Source: Lachnospiraceae bacterium
GTDB lineage: Bacteria; Bacillota; Clostridia; Lachnospirales; Lachnospiraceae
Reading direction: 5' to 3'
Length of the DNA stretch: 64,000 nt
NCBI GenBank assembly: GCA_015057635.1
Contig: SVEB01000109.1
Coordinates: forward strand, 31,907-95,906
Position numbers and translations under genes: made by a program. Positions 17,373-25,168 of the stretch are shown one piece after another. Each line of letters opens with the position of its first letter. Within the stretch, counting starts at the first letter, position 1. Below the pieces are notes generated by a model, which saw only the letters and a list, made by a program, of their open reading frames with translations, did no database searches and was not told the DNA's origin.

Positions 17373-18185
17373 TTGACACCTAAAGTTGTAATTGATGCCG
17401 GCAATGGAGGATCAGACACCGGTGTTGTCTATGAAGGCAGGTATGAGAAAAATGATAACCTGGATTTGGCCCTTGCTGTTGGAGAAATCCTGCAGGCAAA
17501 TGGCATAAATGTAGAATATACAAGGGAAGACGATCGTGACCAATCGGAGCTTCTGCGCGCACGGTATGCGAATGAGTCAGATGCTGTGCTGTTTGTGTCG
17601 TTTCAGCGAAATGCATCACAGAATCCGAATGAGGGCAGCGGGGTACAGGTAATTGTCTATGACGAGAAGAGTAAAGCAAGGGATTTAGCAGAGAATATTA
17701 CAAAGAGTCTGGCTGATATCGGATTTAAGAATAATGGCGTTACCTATCGGAAGGATATTGATGTCTTAAGGAAAACGAAGATGCCGGCAATGATGGTTTT
17801 GACCGGTTATATCGACAATGACAGGGATAATGAACTGTATGACAGGAATTTCAATCAGATTGCAGATGCGATCGCAGATGATATATATGAAAAGTTGACA
17901 GGCAAGGAGTTAGCAGTAGTACCGCAGTATCAGCTCCCGCCGGGATCAGAGGTGAGCGAAAGTATCCGCTACCGTGTTCAGGTCGGACTATTTTCAAATT
18001 ATAACAATGCGACGAGGGCAGCATCCCGCTTAAAGGCACTTGGGTATCCGGTTGACATCGTAAGGAAGGATCCATATTATGCAGTTGTGGTCGGTGAGTT
18101 CGGGGATCTGGCAGAGGCAAACGATGTAGAAACGGATTTAAAGATGCTTGGATATGACACACTCATTATTATGGTTGAGGTATAA
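17373..18185 (+). CDS. N-acetylmuramoyl-L-alanine amidase with SPOR domain
   Basis: The likely 270-aa protein starts at TTG 17373, 8 bases after GAGGGGG; the track's GTG 17346 lies inside the hairpin and lacks a ribosome binding site. The N-terminal amidase_3 domain shows VVIDAGNGGSDTG (the usual catalytic H is replaced, since the family motif is DxGHGG and here it reads DAGNGG), YTREDDR and LFVSFQRNAS (usually SIHAN). The C-terminal SPOR domain (about 200-270) begins YRVQVGLFSNYNNATRA and should bind denuded peptidoglycan. Replacement of zinc-ligand histidines in both motifs suggests a catalytically inactive, peptidoglycan-binding protein. There is no signal peptide. Confidence 0.8.
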   Translation: MTPKVVIDAGNGGSDTGVVYEGRYEKNDNLDLALAVGEILQANGINVEYTREDDRDQSELLRARYANESDAVLFVSFQRNASQNPNEGSGVQVIVYDEKSKARDLAENITKSLADIGFKNNGVTYRKDIDVLRKTKMPAMMVLTGYIDNDRDNELYDRNFNQIADAIADDIYEKLTGKELAVVPQYQLPPGSEVSESIRYRVQVGLFSNYNNATRAASRLKALGYPVDIVRKDPYYAVVVGEFGDLAEANDVETDLKMLGYDTLIIMVEV

Positions 18186-18191
18186 AAAAAT

Positions 18192-18250
18192 GTCAGAAAG
18201 AAAAATCCGGGAGGCAGAACGGAATTTTTCTTTCTGACTTTTCTTTTTTT
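18192..18250 (+). terminator. Strong terminator after the amidase gene
   Basis: An 18-bp stem (GTCAGAAAGAAAAATCCG with its complement, one bulged A) is followed by a T-rich run. Confidence 0.93.
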
Positions 18251-18289
18251 GCTTTCTGATAAAAAATATCAGAAGGCAAAAAAAGAAAA
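18239..18289. terminator. Second overlapping hairpin, A/T-flanked
   Basis: TTTTCTTTTTTTGC plus TTCTGAT pairs with ATCAGAA plus GCAAAAAAAGAAAA. The T-run of the first terminator forms its left arm, so the two structures are mutually exclusive. No minus-strand gene converges here, so it probably reinforces the stop rather than serving the other strand. Confidence 0.6.
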
Positions 18290-18305
18290 AATAATAATAA
18301 GAATC

Positions 18306-18314
18306 TGGTATAAT
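18306..18314 (+). promoter_or_regulatory. Extended -10 promoter for the CobW gene
   Basis: TGGTATAAT (TGn extended -10) lies about 114 bases before the start codon. No good -35 is visible in the A-rich upstream sequence. Confidence 0.55.
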
Positions 18315-18427
18315 AAGTGCTGGAACTTGAAAATAATGAATAACAGAAGTATAATAAGGTAAGAAAATAATGTAAATACATTACGTTATTCAGTAGAAAA
18401 AGTACAAAGGGTAAGAAAGGAATCCAT

Positions 18428-19639
18428 ATGACAAAGATAGATATTATTTCTGGCTTTCTTGGAGCTGGAAAGACGACGTTAATTAAAAAATTATTACAGG
18501 AAGGCTTAAATGGTGAAAAGACCGTCCTTATAGAAAATGAATTTGGTGAAATCGGCATTGATGGCGGTTTCTTAAAGGATGCAGGCGTAGAGATTACAGA
18601 GATGAACTCCGGCTGTATCTGCTGTTCCCTTGTAGGTGATTTTGGGACAGCCTTAAAGGAAGTAGTGGAAACATATTCTCCGGAACGTATCATTATCGAA
18701 CCATCCGGTGTAGGTAAATTATCAGACGTAATCAAGGCTGTAGAAGATGTGGCGGAAAAGTTAGATCATGTTGTATTAAACAGCTTTACAGCAGTAGTAG
18801 ATGCCGGCAAATGCAAGATGTATATGAAGAACTTTGGTGAGTTCTTTAACAATCAGGTTGAAAATGCAAAGACAATCATCTTAAGCCGTACACAGAAAGT
18901 GTCAGAAGACAAGTTAAGCAAATGTGTGAATGATTTAAGAGAACATAACGCAGATGCTACCATCATTACCACTCCATGGGATGATATCAATGGTGCAAAG
19001 ATTCTTGAGGCAATGGAACAGAAGAATTCTTTTGTTTCCGCACTTTTAAAAGAAACAGAAGCCGAACATCATCACGAAGGGTGTGGCTGTGGACACGACC
19101 ATGACCATCATGATCATGATCACGAAGGCTGCGGCTGTGGACACGATCACGACCACGATCATCATGACCATGACCACGAAGGTTGCGGTTGCGGACACGA
19201 TCACGATCATCATGACCATGATCACGAAGGCTGCGGTTGCGGATACGATCATCATGACCATGATCACGAAGGCTGTGGCTGCGGACATGATCACGACCAT
19301 GATCATGATCACGAAGGCTGCGGTTGTGGACACGATCACAGCCATGGACATCACCATGCAGATGATGTATTTACAAGCTGGGGTGTTGAAACTCCTCATA
19401 AGTATGAAGAAGACAAGCTAAAGGAAATTCTGGATACGCTTGCGCAAGAGAGTGAATACGGCATTATCCTTCGTGCAAAGGGTATGATTCCTAGCGTATC
19501 CGGAGAATGGATGTATTTTGACTTAACACCAGGCGAATACGAAATCCGTAAAGGATCTCCTGAAGTAACCGGACGTCTTTGCGTGATCGGAAGCAACCTT
19601 GATACGGATAAGATTGAACAGTTATTTGAATTAAAATAA
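18428..19639 (+). CDS. CobW/COG0523 metallochaperone GTPase with His-rich repeat
   Basis: The 403-aa GTPase belongs to the COG0523 (CobW, YjiA, ZNG1) family that delivers metal, often zinc, to target proteins. It has Walker [10 protein letters not shown] (residues 8-16), the metal-binding CxCC motif in SGCICCSL (about 60-68) and EPSGVG. Between the GTPase and the C-terminal CobW_C domain (about 330-403) is an insert of about 100 residues made of repeats rich in His, Asp and GCGCG, a likely metal-storage or sensing region. GAAAGG lies before ATG 18428. It is followed by a second COG0523 gene, so the pair is probably a zinc-handling unit. Metal identity is inferred. Confidence 0.93.
   Translation: MTKIDIISGFLGAGKTTLIKKLLQEGLNGEKTVLIENEFGEIGIDGGFLKDAGVEITEMNSGCICCSLVGDFGTALKEVVETYSPERIIIEPSGVGKLSDVIKAVEDVAEKLDHVVLNSFTAVVDAGKCKMYMKNFGEFFNNQVENAKTIILSRTQKVSEDKLSKCVNDLREHNADATIITTPWDDINGAKILEAMEQKNSFVSALLKETEAEHHHEGCGCGHDHDHHDHDHEGCGCGHDHDHDHHDHDHEGCGCGHDHDHHDHDHEGCGCGYDHHDHDHEGCGCGHDHDHDHDHEGCGCGHDHSHGHHHADDVFTSWGVETPHKYEEDKLKEILDTLAQESEYGIILRAKGMIPSVSGEWMYFDLTPGEYEIRKGSPEVTGRLCVIGSNLDTDKIEQLFELK
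19063..19360 (+). repeat. Coding tandem repeat, HDH / GCGCG units
   Basis: About six in-frame imperfect units of roughly 42-54 bases each encode [10 protein letters not shown]-type blocks. Variation between units is mostly whole His-Asp pairs gained or lost, as expected of slippage. This region also explains the shadow ORFs on both strands. Confidence 0.92.
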
Positions 19640-19673
19640 TTCACGGACTGTCAGAAAAATAGAAAAGTAACAG

Positions 19674-19717
19674 CGATAAAGCAGGAGCCGAATCTGATTT
19701 GACTCCTGTTTTATCCG
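19674..19717 (+). other. Hairpin between the two CobW genes
   Basis: CGATAAAGCAGGAGC pairs with GACTCCTGTTTTATCCG (one bulge, G-U pairs). It is followed by the GTAGGAGAAAGG ribosome binding site region rather than a T-run. It is either a partial terminator or a processing and stability element that sets the ratio of the two proteins. Confidence 0.5.
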
Positions 19718-19735
19718 TAGGAGAAAGGAAAAAAT

Positions 19736-20692
19736 ATGGGAATCCCAGTTTATATCGTAAATGGCTTTTTAGAAAGCGGAAAGACAACTTTTGTACAGGA
19801 GACAATGACAGATCCGGACTTCACAGAAGGAAAGAAGACTCTTTTAATTGTGACGGAGGAAGGCGAAGAAGAATACGATGAAGCGCTCTTAGCGAAAAAT
19901 AATGTTTCAATCGTGACAGTGGAAGAAGAGGAAGATCTGAATGCGGCATTCTTAGAGGAGTGCAAGAATCACTACCGTCCGGAACGTATCATGATTGAAT
20001 ACAATGGCATGTGGGATATTGAAGAGTTCTTAGAGGTGGACATGCCAAATCCATTAGAGTTGGTACAGATTATCACAATTATCGATGCAACTACTTATAC
20101 AAATTACTTTAATAATATGAAATCCTTAATGATTCGTAATGTAAAATACTCGGATACGATTATTGTGAATCGCTGTGATGAGAATACAGATAAGATCGGA
20201 ATACGCCGCTCTATTAAACCGGTTAACCGTAAAGGTCAGATCATTTATGAATCTGCAGAAGGCGTGACAGACGATGCAGGGGAAGAAGAACTTCCATTTG
20301 ATATCAATGCGGACGTGATCGATATCTGTGATGATGACTACGGTTTATGGTATATGCATGCAATGGACCATCCTGAAGCATACGATGGAAAGACTGTGAA
20401 GTTCAAAGGTATGGTATATAAAGGCGACAAGCTTCCAAAGAGATGTTTTGTTCCGGGAAGAATGGCTATGACATGCTGTGCGGATGACATCGCATTTATC
20501 GGTTTCTTATGCAAGGCAGGAGAAGTAGGTCCGCTTCCATATGAATTCTTAAAGAACCGCAGCTATGTGACCGTTACCGCTACCGTAAAGAAAGAATACA
20601 ACCGTGAATATCGGGGTGAAGGACCGGTTTTATATGCAACGAGAATCGAGAAGGCTGATGCGCCGGAAGAAAAGCTTGTTTACTTTAATTAG
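19736..20692 (+). CDS. CobW-type GTPase fused to a YcgQ/DUF1980-like domain
   Basis: The 318-aa protein starts with a shortened COG0523 GTPase: Walker A GFLESGKTT (residues 10-18), a LLIVTEEGEEEYDE switch region and NRCDEN in the G4 position. The CxCC metal motif is absent and EPSG is replaced by EYNG. From about residue 210 the sequence changes to a domain with FKGMVYKGDKLPKRCFVPGR and MTCCADDIAFIGFLC, which resembles the TIGR03943/YcgQ lipoprotein-like partner of a permease. This combination in one cytosolic chain is unusual. GGAGAAAGG precedes ATG 19736. It probably works with the preceding CobW protein in metal allocation. Confidence 0.82.
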   Translation: MGIPVYIVNGFLESGKTTFVQETMTDPDFTEGKKTLLIVTEEGEEEYDEALLAKNNVSIVTVEEEEDLNAAFLEECKNHYRPERIMIEYNGMWDIEEFLEVDMPNPLELVQIITIIDATTYTNYFNNMKSLMIRNVKYSDTIIVNRCDENTDKIGIRRSIKPVNRKGQIIYESAEGVTDDAGEEELPFDINADVIDICDDDYGLWYMHAMDHPEAYDGKTVKFKGMVYKGDKLPKRCFVPGRMAMTCCADDIAFIGFLCKAGEVGPLPYEFLKNRSYVTVTATVKKEYNREYRGEGPVLYATRIEKADAPEEKLVYFN

Positions 20693-20705
20693 CACGGAAT
20701 AAGGC

Positions 20706-20734
20706 TTGACTTAAAATGTAAAAAACTATATAAT
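20706..20734 (+). promoter_or_regulatory. SigA promoter for yicC-remA-rpoZ
   Basis: TTGACT, 17-base spacer, TATAAT. About 115 bases of leader follow, including a GGCTTTTT/AAAAAGCC hairpin at about 20747-20776. Confidence 0.85.
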
Positions 20735-20856
20735 TAATTGGATAGTGGCTTTTTATCGCCATAAGTTAAAAAAGCCTAAAAAGTAAGAACAGCCATACTG
20801 CTTTGGAATATTTCTAAGGCAGGATAATCCCATTTTACAGGAAAGAATGTGTTTTA

Positions 20857-21735
20857 ATGTTAAAAAGCATGACCGGTTTCGGCAGATATGAGCTTGAGAA
20901 CGCAGAACGCAAGCTGGTAATTGAGATCAAGGCAGTGAACCACCGTTACCTTGAGATGTCGATGAAGATGCCGAAGAAACTCAGCTTTTTCGAATCTGGA
21001 ATCCGAAACGTATTAAAGAAGTATATCAATCGAGGCAAAGTTGATTTATTCCTTACATACGAAGATTTTACAGAGGGAAAAGCGTGTGTAAAGTATAATG
21101 AAGACATTGCACGAGAATACTATAACAGCTTGACAAAAATGAGTGAAGACTTTAAGATAGAGGGCGACATTACGGTATCGCTGCTGTCAAAGTTCCCTGA
21201 TGTGTTTACATTAGAGGAAAAAACAATCGATGAAGAAGAATTGTGGTCACTTATTGAAAAAGCGGTTGAATGTGCAGCAGAGCAGTTCGTAGAATCACGT
21301 ATACGAGAAGGTGAGCATCTTTACAAGGATCTGAATGCAAAGCTGGATGAGATGAGTGAGATGGTATCGTTCATTGAAGAACGAGAACCAAAGATCATTC
21401 AGGAATACCGTGCGAAGATTACAGATAAGGTAAATGAGCTTTTAGGAGATACGAAGATCGATGAAAGTGTACTGGCAACAGAGATTACCCTCTTTGCGGA
21501 CAAGATATGTGTAGATGAAGAAACCGTAAGGCTGAAGGCACATATCGACACGATGAAAGAAACTTTAAAAGAAGGCATTAATGTCGGAAGGAAGCTTGAC
21601 TTCATTGCTCAGGAGATGAATCGAGAGGCCAATACGATTTTATCAAAAGCGAATGATCTGATTGTTTCGAATAAGGCAATCGATTTGAAAACAGAGATCG
21701 AGAAGGTAAGAGAACAAATTCAGAACATAGAATAA
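20857..21735 (+). CDS. yicC: YicC family endoribonuclease
   Basis: The 292-aa protein has the N-terminal signature MLKSMTGFGRYE and IEIKAVNHRYLEMSMKMP, the middle DVFTLEE segment, and the C-terminal GRKLDFIAQEMNREANTILSKAND block characteristic of YicC/YloC. E. coli YicC is an endoribonuclease. Length is normal. The ribosome binding site (ACAGGAAAG) is rather far from ATG 20857. The next gene, remA, starts at or just after its stop. Transcription probably begins at the 20706 promoter. Confidence 0.95.
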   Translation: MLKSMTGFGRYELENAERKLVIEIKAVNHRYLEMSMKMPKKLSFFESGIRNVLKKYINRGKVDLFLTYEDFTEGKACVKYNEDIAREYYNSLTKMSEDFKIEGDITVSLLSKFPDVFTLEEKTIDEEELWSLIEKAVECAAEQFVESRIREGEHLYKDLNAKLDEMSEMVSFIEEREPKIIQEYRAKITDKVNELLGDTKIDESVLATEITLFADKICVDEETVRLKAHIDTMKETLKEGINVGRKLDFIAQEMNREANTILSKANDLIVSNKAIDLKTEIEKVREQIQNIE

Positions 21736-21747
21736 GTGGTGAATTCG

Positions 21748-22008
21748 TTGAATAGATTAATTAATGTTGGTTTTGGCAATATGGTGAACGCGGAGAAGAT
21801 AATTGCCATCATCCATCCGGAGGCAGCTCCGGTAAAAAGGATGGTACAGAGTGCGAAAGACAGCGGAAAATGCATTGATGCCACTTGTGGCAGAAAATGC
21901 AAGGCAGTAATTGTATCCTGTGAAGAGAAGATAATTTTATCGGCTTTGCTTCCGGAGACAATCGCAAACCGTGTGAACCAGAGAGAAGGAATTGAGGAAG
22001 GAGAATAA
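21748..22008 (+). CDS. remA: RemA/DUF370 family DNA-binding regulator
   Basis: The small protein (86 aa from TTG 21748) has the RemA core LINVGFGNMVNAEKIIAI followed by EAAPVKRMVQSAKDSGKCID. RemA activates matrix genes in Bacillus by binding DNA as a ring-like oligomer. The track begins at GTG 21736, but homologues start right before LINVGFGN, and GGTG lies 6 bases before TTG 21748. It follows yicC directly and ends 3 bases before rpoZ. gmk, normally between remA and rpoZ in Firmicutes, is missing. Confidence 0.92.
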   Translation: MNRLINVGFGNMVNAEKIIAIIHPEAAPVKRMVQSAKDSGKCIDATCGRKCKAVIVSCEEKIILSALLPETIANRVNQREGIEEGE

Positions 22009-22011
22009 ATT

Positions 22012-22266
22012 ATGTTACATCCATCTTATACAGATTTAATGCAGGCAGTAAACAGCGAGGTAGAACCAGGCGAAGCACCTGTAGTAAACAGCAGATACTC
22101 TATCGTTTTAGCAACAGCGAAGAGAGCAAGACAGATCATCAGCGGTTCTACACCACTTTGTTCTGCACCATGTAACAAGCCGTTATCCATCGCGGTTGAA
22201 GAACTTTACAAAGGCAAAGTTAAGATTGTTACAGACGATGAAAGCTTAGAAGAAAGCGAAAAATAA
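22012..22266 (+). CDS. rpoZ: RNA polymerase omega subunit
   Basis: The 84-aa protein carries the omega pattern: MLHPSYTDLMQAVN, then NSRYSIVLATAKRARQI (the conserved YxLVxxxAKRARQI) and a C-terminal KPLSIAVEELYKGKVKIV. It assists assembly of the beta-prime subunit. GAAGGAGAA precedes ATG 22012, overlapping the end of remA. A terminator follows, closing the yicC-remA-rpoZ operon. Confidence 0.95.
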   Translation: MLHPSYTDLMQAVNSEVEPGEAPVVNSRYSIVLATAKRARQIISGSTPLCSAPCNKPLSIAVEELYKGKVKIVTDDESLEESEK

Positions 22267-22276
22267 ATAATAAAGT

Positions 22277-22348
22277 AAAGCGGTCTGTTGCAAGATACAA
22301 ATGGTAGATGTCTATAAAGGCATTTTCTTGCGGCAGTCCGCTTTTTTT
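22277..22348 (+). terminator. Terminator of the yicC-remA-rpoZ operon
   Basis: AAAGCGG-TCTG-TGCAAG pairs with CTTGCGGCAG-TCCGCTTT over a long interrupted stem, followed by a run of T. It ends only 15 bases before the first signal peptidase gene, so some read-through may supply that gene. Confidence 0.85.
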
Positions 22349-22363
22349 AATTGAGGTAGTTGA

Positions 22364-22966
22364 ATGAACGAATACGAGGAAGCAAATAATCTCAAAGTTT
22401 CAGAAGAAAAGGAATCAAAGGCTGTAAAGGGATTTATCTGGCAGGCAGTAGAGACTATCGTGTATTTCATAGGAATCTTTCTATGTGTGATCCTGTTACA
22501 GCGTTATGTGGTACAGCCGGTTGAAGTGGATGGAAGAAGTATGGAGGCAACCTTATATAATGCAGATCATCTTCTGTTAGAAAAACTAAGCTATCGATTC
22601 TCAGATCCGGAACGATTTGATGTGGTTGTGTTCCGGCATTATGAGGACGGCGTGGAATCCTATTACATTAAAAGGATTATTGGACTTCCAGGAGAAACCG
22701 TTCGTATTGAAGACAGTGTAATCTATATAAATGGCGAGGTGCTTGTAGAGGACTTTGGAAAGGATGATACCATTCGTTTTAGCGGAATCGCAATTGATGA
22801 AATTATAATTGGGGAAGATGAATATTTCGTACTTGGCGATAATCGCAATAACAGCAAAGACAGTAGAGATCCAGAGGTAGGCCTGGTATCAAGAGAATCC
22901 ATTGCGGGAAGAGCATGGGTTCGCATCTGGCCGCTTGGGGATTTCGGGCTGATCCGGCATGAATAA
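22364..22966 (+). CDS. lepB: Signal peptidase I (first copy)
   Basis: The 200-aa membrane protease removes Sec/Tat signal peptides outside the membrane. A cytosolic N-tail is followed by one helix (about 28-48), then VEVDGRSMEATL with catalytic Ser59, YYIKRIIGLPGE with general-base Lys103, and GDNRNNSKDSR near the C-terminus. Length matches the short Gram-positive type. Start ATG 22364 follows TTGAGGTAG. It is followed after 31 bases by a paralogue with about the same architecture. No separate promoter was found; it may rely on read-through from rpoZ. Confidence 0.95.
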   Translation: MNEYEEANNLKVSEEKESKAVKGFIWQAVETIVYFIGIFLCVILLQRYVVQPVEVDGRSMEATLYNADHLLLEKLSYRFSDPERFDVVVFRHYEDGVESYYIKRIIGLPGETVRIEDSVIYINGEVLVEDFGKDDTIRFSGIAIDEIIIGEDEYFVLGDNRNNSKDSRDPEVGLVSRESIAGRAWVRIWPLGDFGLIRHE

Positions 22967-22997
22967 GAATTGGTGAATCTGAAAGGAAGTTTCTTGA

Positions 22998-23615
22998 ATG
23001 GGAAATCAGCAGACCGTAATGGAAGAACCCTACGTAAGTGAAAGAGTAAGGGAAAGACAAGAGATAGATTCAGATATCCGAAGAAAAAAGCACAGACGTT
23101 TGCTTCGGGAGATCGTACTTTATGTCGTGCTGTTTACATTTTGCATCTACATTCTGCCTACCTTCTTGCTGCAGAAGACATTCGTCGAAGGGCCGTCAAT
23201 GGAGAACACCTTATATAATGGAGATACCCTTCTGGTAGATAAGTTTACGTATCGATTCTTAGATCCGGAACGATTTGACGTAATTGTATTCTATCCTCAG
23301 AATAATCATGACTCAGAGTATTATGTAAAACGGATCATAGGGTTGCCTGGAGAGACGGTTCAGATTATAGGAAGCACCATTTATATTAACGATGAAGCAT
23401 TGGAAGAGTCTTACGGAAAGGATGCGATCCAGTATGCAGGACTGGCTTCTGATCCGATCATACTTGGAGAAGAGGAATATTTCGTATTAGGCGATAATCG
23501 GACGGTAAGCCTGGACAGCCGTTATGAAGAAGTGGGAAGGGTAACGAAGGAAAGCATTGCAGGCAGACCGATTTTTCGAGTCTGGCCGCTAGATGAGTTC
23601 GGGCCTGTTCATTAG
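22998..23615 (+). CDS. lepB: Signal peptidase I (second, tandem copy)
   Basis: The 205-aa paralogue shares LYNxDxLLxxK, PERFDVxVF and IIGLPGETV with its neighbour. It has a longer basic cytosolic tail (about residues 11-38), one membrane helix, Ser67 in VEGPSMEN and Lys111 in YYVKRIIG. GDNRTVSLDSR replaces the equivalent C-terminal motif. AAAGGAAG lies before ATG 22998. Tandem SPase I genes suggest duplication with possible division of substrates. A terminator follows. Confidence 0.95.
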   Translation: MGNQQTVMEEPYVSERVRERQEIDSDIRRKKHRRLLREIVLYVVLFTFCIYILPTFLLQKTFVEGPSMENTLYNGDTLLVDKFTYRFLDPERFDVIVFYPQNNHDSEYYVKRIIGLPGETVQIIGSTIYINDEALEESYGKDAIQYAGLASDPIILGEEEYFVLGDNRTVSLDSRYEEVGRVTKESIAGRPIFRVWPLDEFGPVH

Positions 23616-23620
23616 AATGA

Positions 23621-23658
23621 AGAGACTGTGCTGAGAGAAGAGCATGGTCTCTTTTTTT
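23621..23658 (+). terminator. Terminator after the signal peptidase genes
   Basis: AGAGACTGTGCT pairs with AGCATGGTCTCT, followed by a run of seven T. Confidence 0.93.
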
Positions 23659-23852
23659 GCGCATATGAAAAGAAGGAAAAAAGAAAAAAAGATAGAAAAA
23701 GATAAGACTCAAAGAATAAGAAAATAGAAAGAAAAGATAGAGTTAAAAGAGAAAAAAAGGAGCAGCAATCAAAAAAAGATTCCGAAACAATTTGTATAAG
23801 TTACGAAATCCTACGATAAAGTGTTAAGATTTTGTAAAATAGGATTTTTTAC
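23659..23852 (+). other. Purine-rich spacer upstream of gap
   Basis: From about 23665 to 23765 the + strand is nearly all A and G (AAGGAAAAAAGAAAAAAAGA-type sequence) with few pyrimidines. No ORF with a ribosome binding site lies in it. The rest of the spacer before the promoter shows nothing I can name. Confidence 0.6.
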
Positions 23853-23881
23853 TTGAAATTTCCACTAGGATTGGGTAAAAT
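23853..23881 (+). promoter_or_regulatory. Probable promoter for gap
   Basis: TTGAAA, 17-base spacer, TAAAAT, 137 bases before the gap start. A second TTGACA at 23914 has no good -10 at 17 bases. A CTGTC/GACAG inverted repeat at about 23952-23983 lies close to another A/T-rich -10-like TATATTATAAAAT and could be an operator, but no CggR-type regulator gene is in the window. Confidence 0.55.
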
Positions 23882-24017
23882 AAGAGAGGATTTGATAGGG
23901 GTCAAGAAGGAAATTGACAAAAACTTAACGATCCGAGAAATAATTAATATCTGTCGTTTTTAACACTAGGATGACGGACAGTATATTATAAAATTTCATT
24001 TAGGAGGAATTTAAATC

Positions 24018-25031
24018 ATGGCAGTAAAAGTAGCAATCAATGGTTTTGGACGTATTGGACGTCTTGCATTCAGACAGATGTTTGGTGCTGAAGGATATGA
24101 AGTAGTAGCAATCAACGACTTAACAAACCCAAAAATGTTAGCACATCTTTTAAAGTATGACTCTGCACAGGGAAGATACGCTTTATGTGACAAAGTTGAA
24201 GCAAAGGAATCTTCTATCGTAGTTGATGGAAAAGAAATCAAAATCTACGCAGAAGCAGACGCTTCTAAACTTCCTTGGGGAGAAATCGGTGTTGACGTAG
24301 TACTTGAATGTACAGGTTTCTATACATCAAAAGCAAAATCTCAGGCACATATCGACGCTGGTGCTAAGAAAGTTGTTATCTCTGCTCCTGCAGGCAACGA
24401 TCTTAAGACTATCGTATTCTCAGTAAACCACGATACATTAACTGCAGATGATCAGATCATCTCTGCAGCTTCTTGTACAACAAACTGCTTAGCTCCTATG
24501 GCTAACACATTAAACAAGTTAGCTCCTATCGAAAAAGGCTTTATGACAACTATCCACGCTTACACAGGTGATCAGATGATCCTTGATGGTCCTCAGAGAA
24601 AAGGCGATTTAAGAAGAGCACGTGCTGGTGCTGTTAACATCGTTCCTAACTCTACAGGTGCTGCTAAAGCAATCGGTTTAGTTATCCCAGAATTAGCTGG
24701 CAAATTAGACGGTTCTGCACAGAGAGTTCCAGTTCCAACAGGTTCTACAACTGAATTAGTTGCTGTATGTAATAAAGTTGTAACAAAAGAAGAAGTTAAC
24801 GAAGCTATGAAAGCAGCTCAGAGCGCTTCCTTCGGTTACACTGAAGAAGAATTAGTTTCTTCCGATATCATCGGTATTACACAGGGCTCTTTATTCGATG
24901 CAACCCAGACTAAGGTTACACCACTTGGTGACAACCAGACATTAGTTAAAGTTGTTGCTTGGTATGACAATGAAAATTCATACACAAGCCAGATGGTAAG
25001 AACAATTAAGTATTTTGCTGAATTAGCATAA
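24018..25031 (+). CDS. gap: Glyceraldehyde-3-phosphate dehydrogenase
   Basis: The 337-aa glycolytic enzyme oxidises glyceraldehyde-3-phosphate to 1,3-bisphosphoglycerate with NAD. N-terminal [14 protein letters not shown] is the Rossmann fold, [10 protein letters not shown] holds the catalytic cysteine, and [12 protein letters not shown] is the usual C-terminal signature. A strong TTAGGAGGAATT ribosome binding site precedes ATG 24018. Codon use is strongly biased toward a few codons, as expected of a highly expressed gene. A terminator separates it from pgk, probably giving extra gap transcript. Confidence 0.98.
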   Translation: MAVKVAINGFGRIGRLAFRQMFGAEGYEVVAINDLTNPKMLAHLLKYDSAQGRYALCDKVEAKESSIVVDGKEIKIYAEADASKLPWGEIGVDVVLECTGFYTSKAKSQAHIDAGAKKVVISAPAGNDLKTIVFSVNHDTLTADDQIISAASCTTNCLAPMANTLNKLAPIEKGFMTTIHAYTGDQMILDGPQRKGDLRRARAGAVNIVPNSTGAAKAIGLVIPELAGKLDGSAQRVPVPTGSTTELVAVCNKVVTKEEVNEAMKAAQSASFGYTEEELVSSDIIGITQGSLFDATQTKVTPLGDNQTLVKVVAWYDNENSYTSQMVRTIKYFAELA

Positions 25032-25048
25032 TCATAATTGATCCATTC

Positions 25049-25083
25049 ATGGGTCCGGTCTTTGGGACCGGGCCCATTTTTTT
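25049..25083 (+). terminator. Terminator between gap and pgk
   Basis: A 12-bp GC-rich stem (ATGGGTCCGGTC with GACCGGGCCCAT) with a TTTGG loop, followed by T7. Confidence 0.93.
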
Positions 25084-25168
25084 CTTATCCGGGAAAACGT
25101 TTTACTTGAGATTAGCGTTTGAGGAAAGAAAGACAGGTTTATTTTTTAAAATGAAAGGAGTTTACACA

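Noticed and set aside
19046-19421. Shadow ORFs of 117 and 112 aa over the CobW repeat
   Set aside because: They are low-complexity by-products of the His-Asp coding repeat.
25049-25168. N-terminal extension of pgk in the track
   Set aside because: It includes the gap terminator; ATG 25169 has AAAGGAG and matches the family start.
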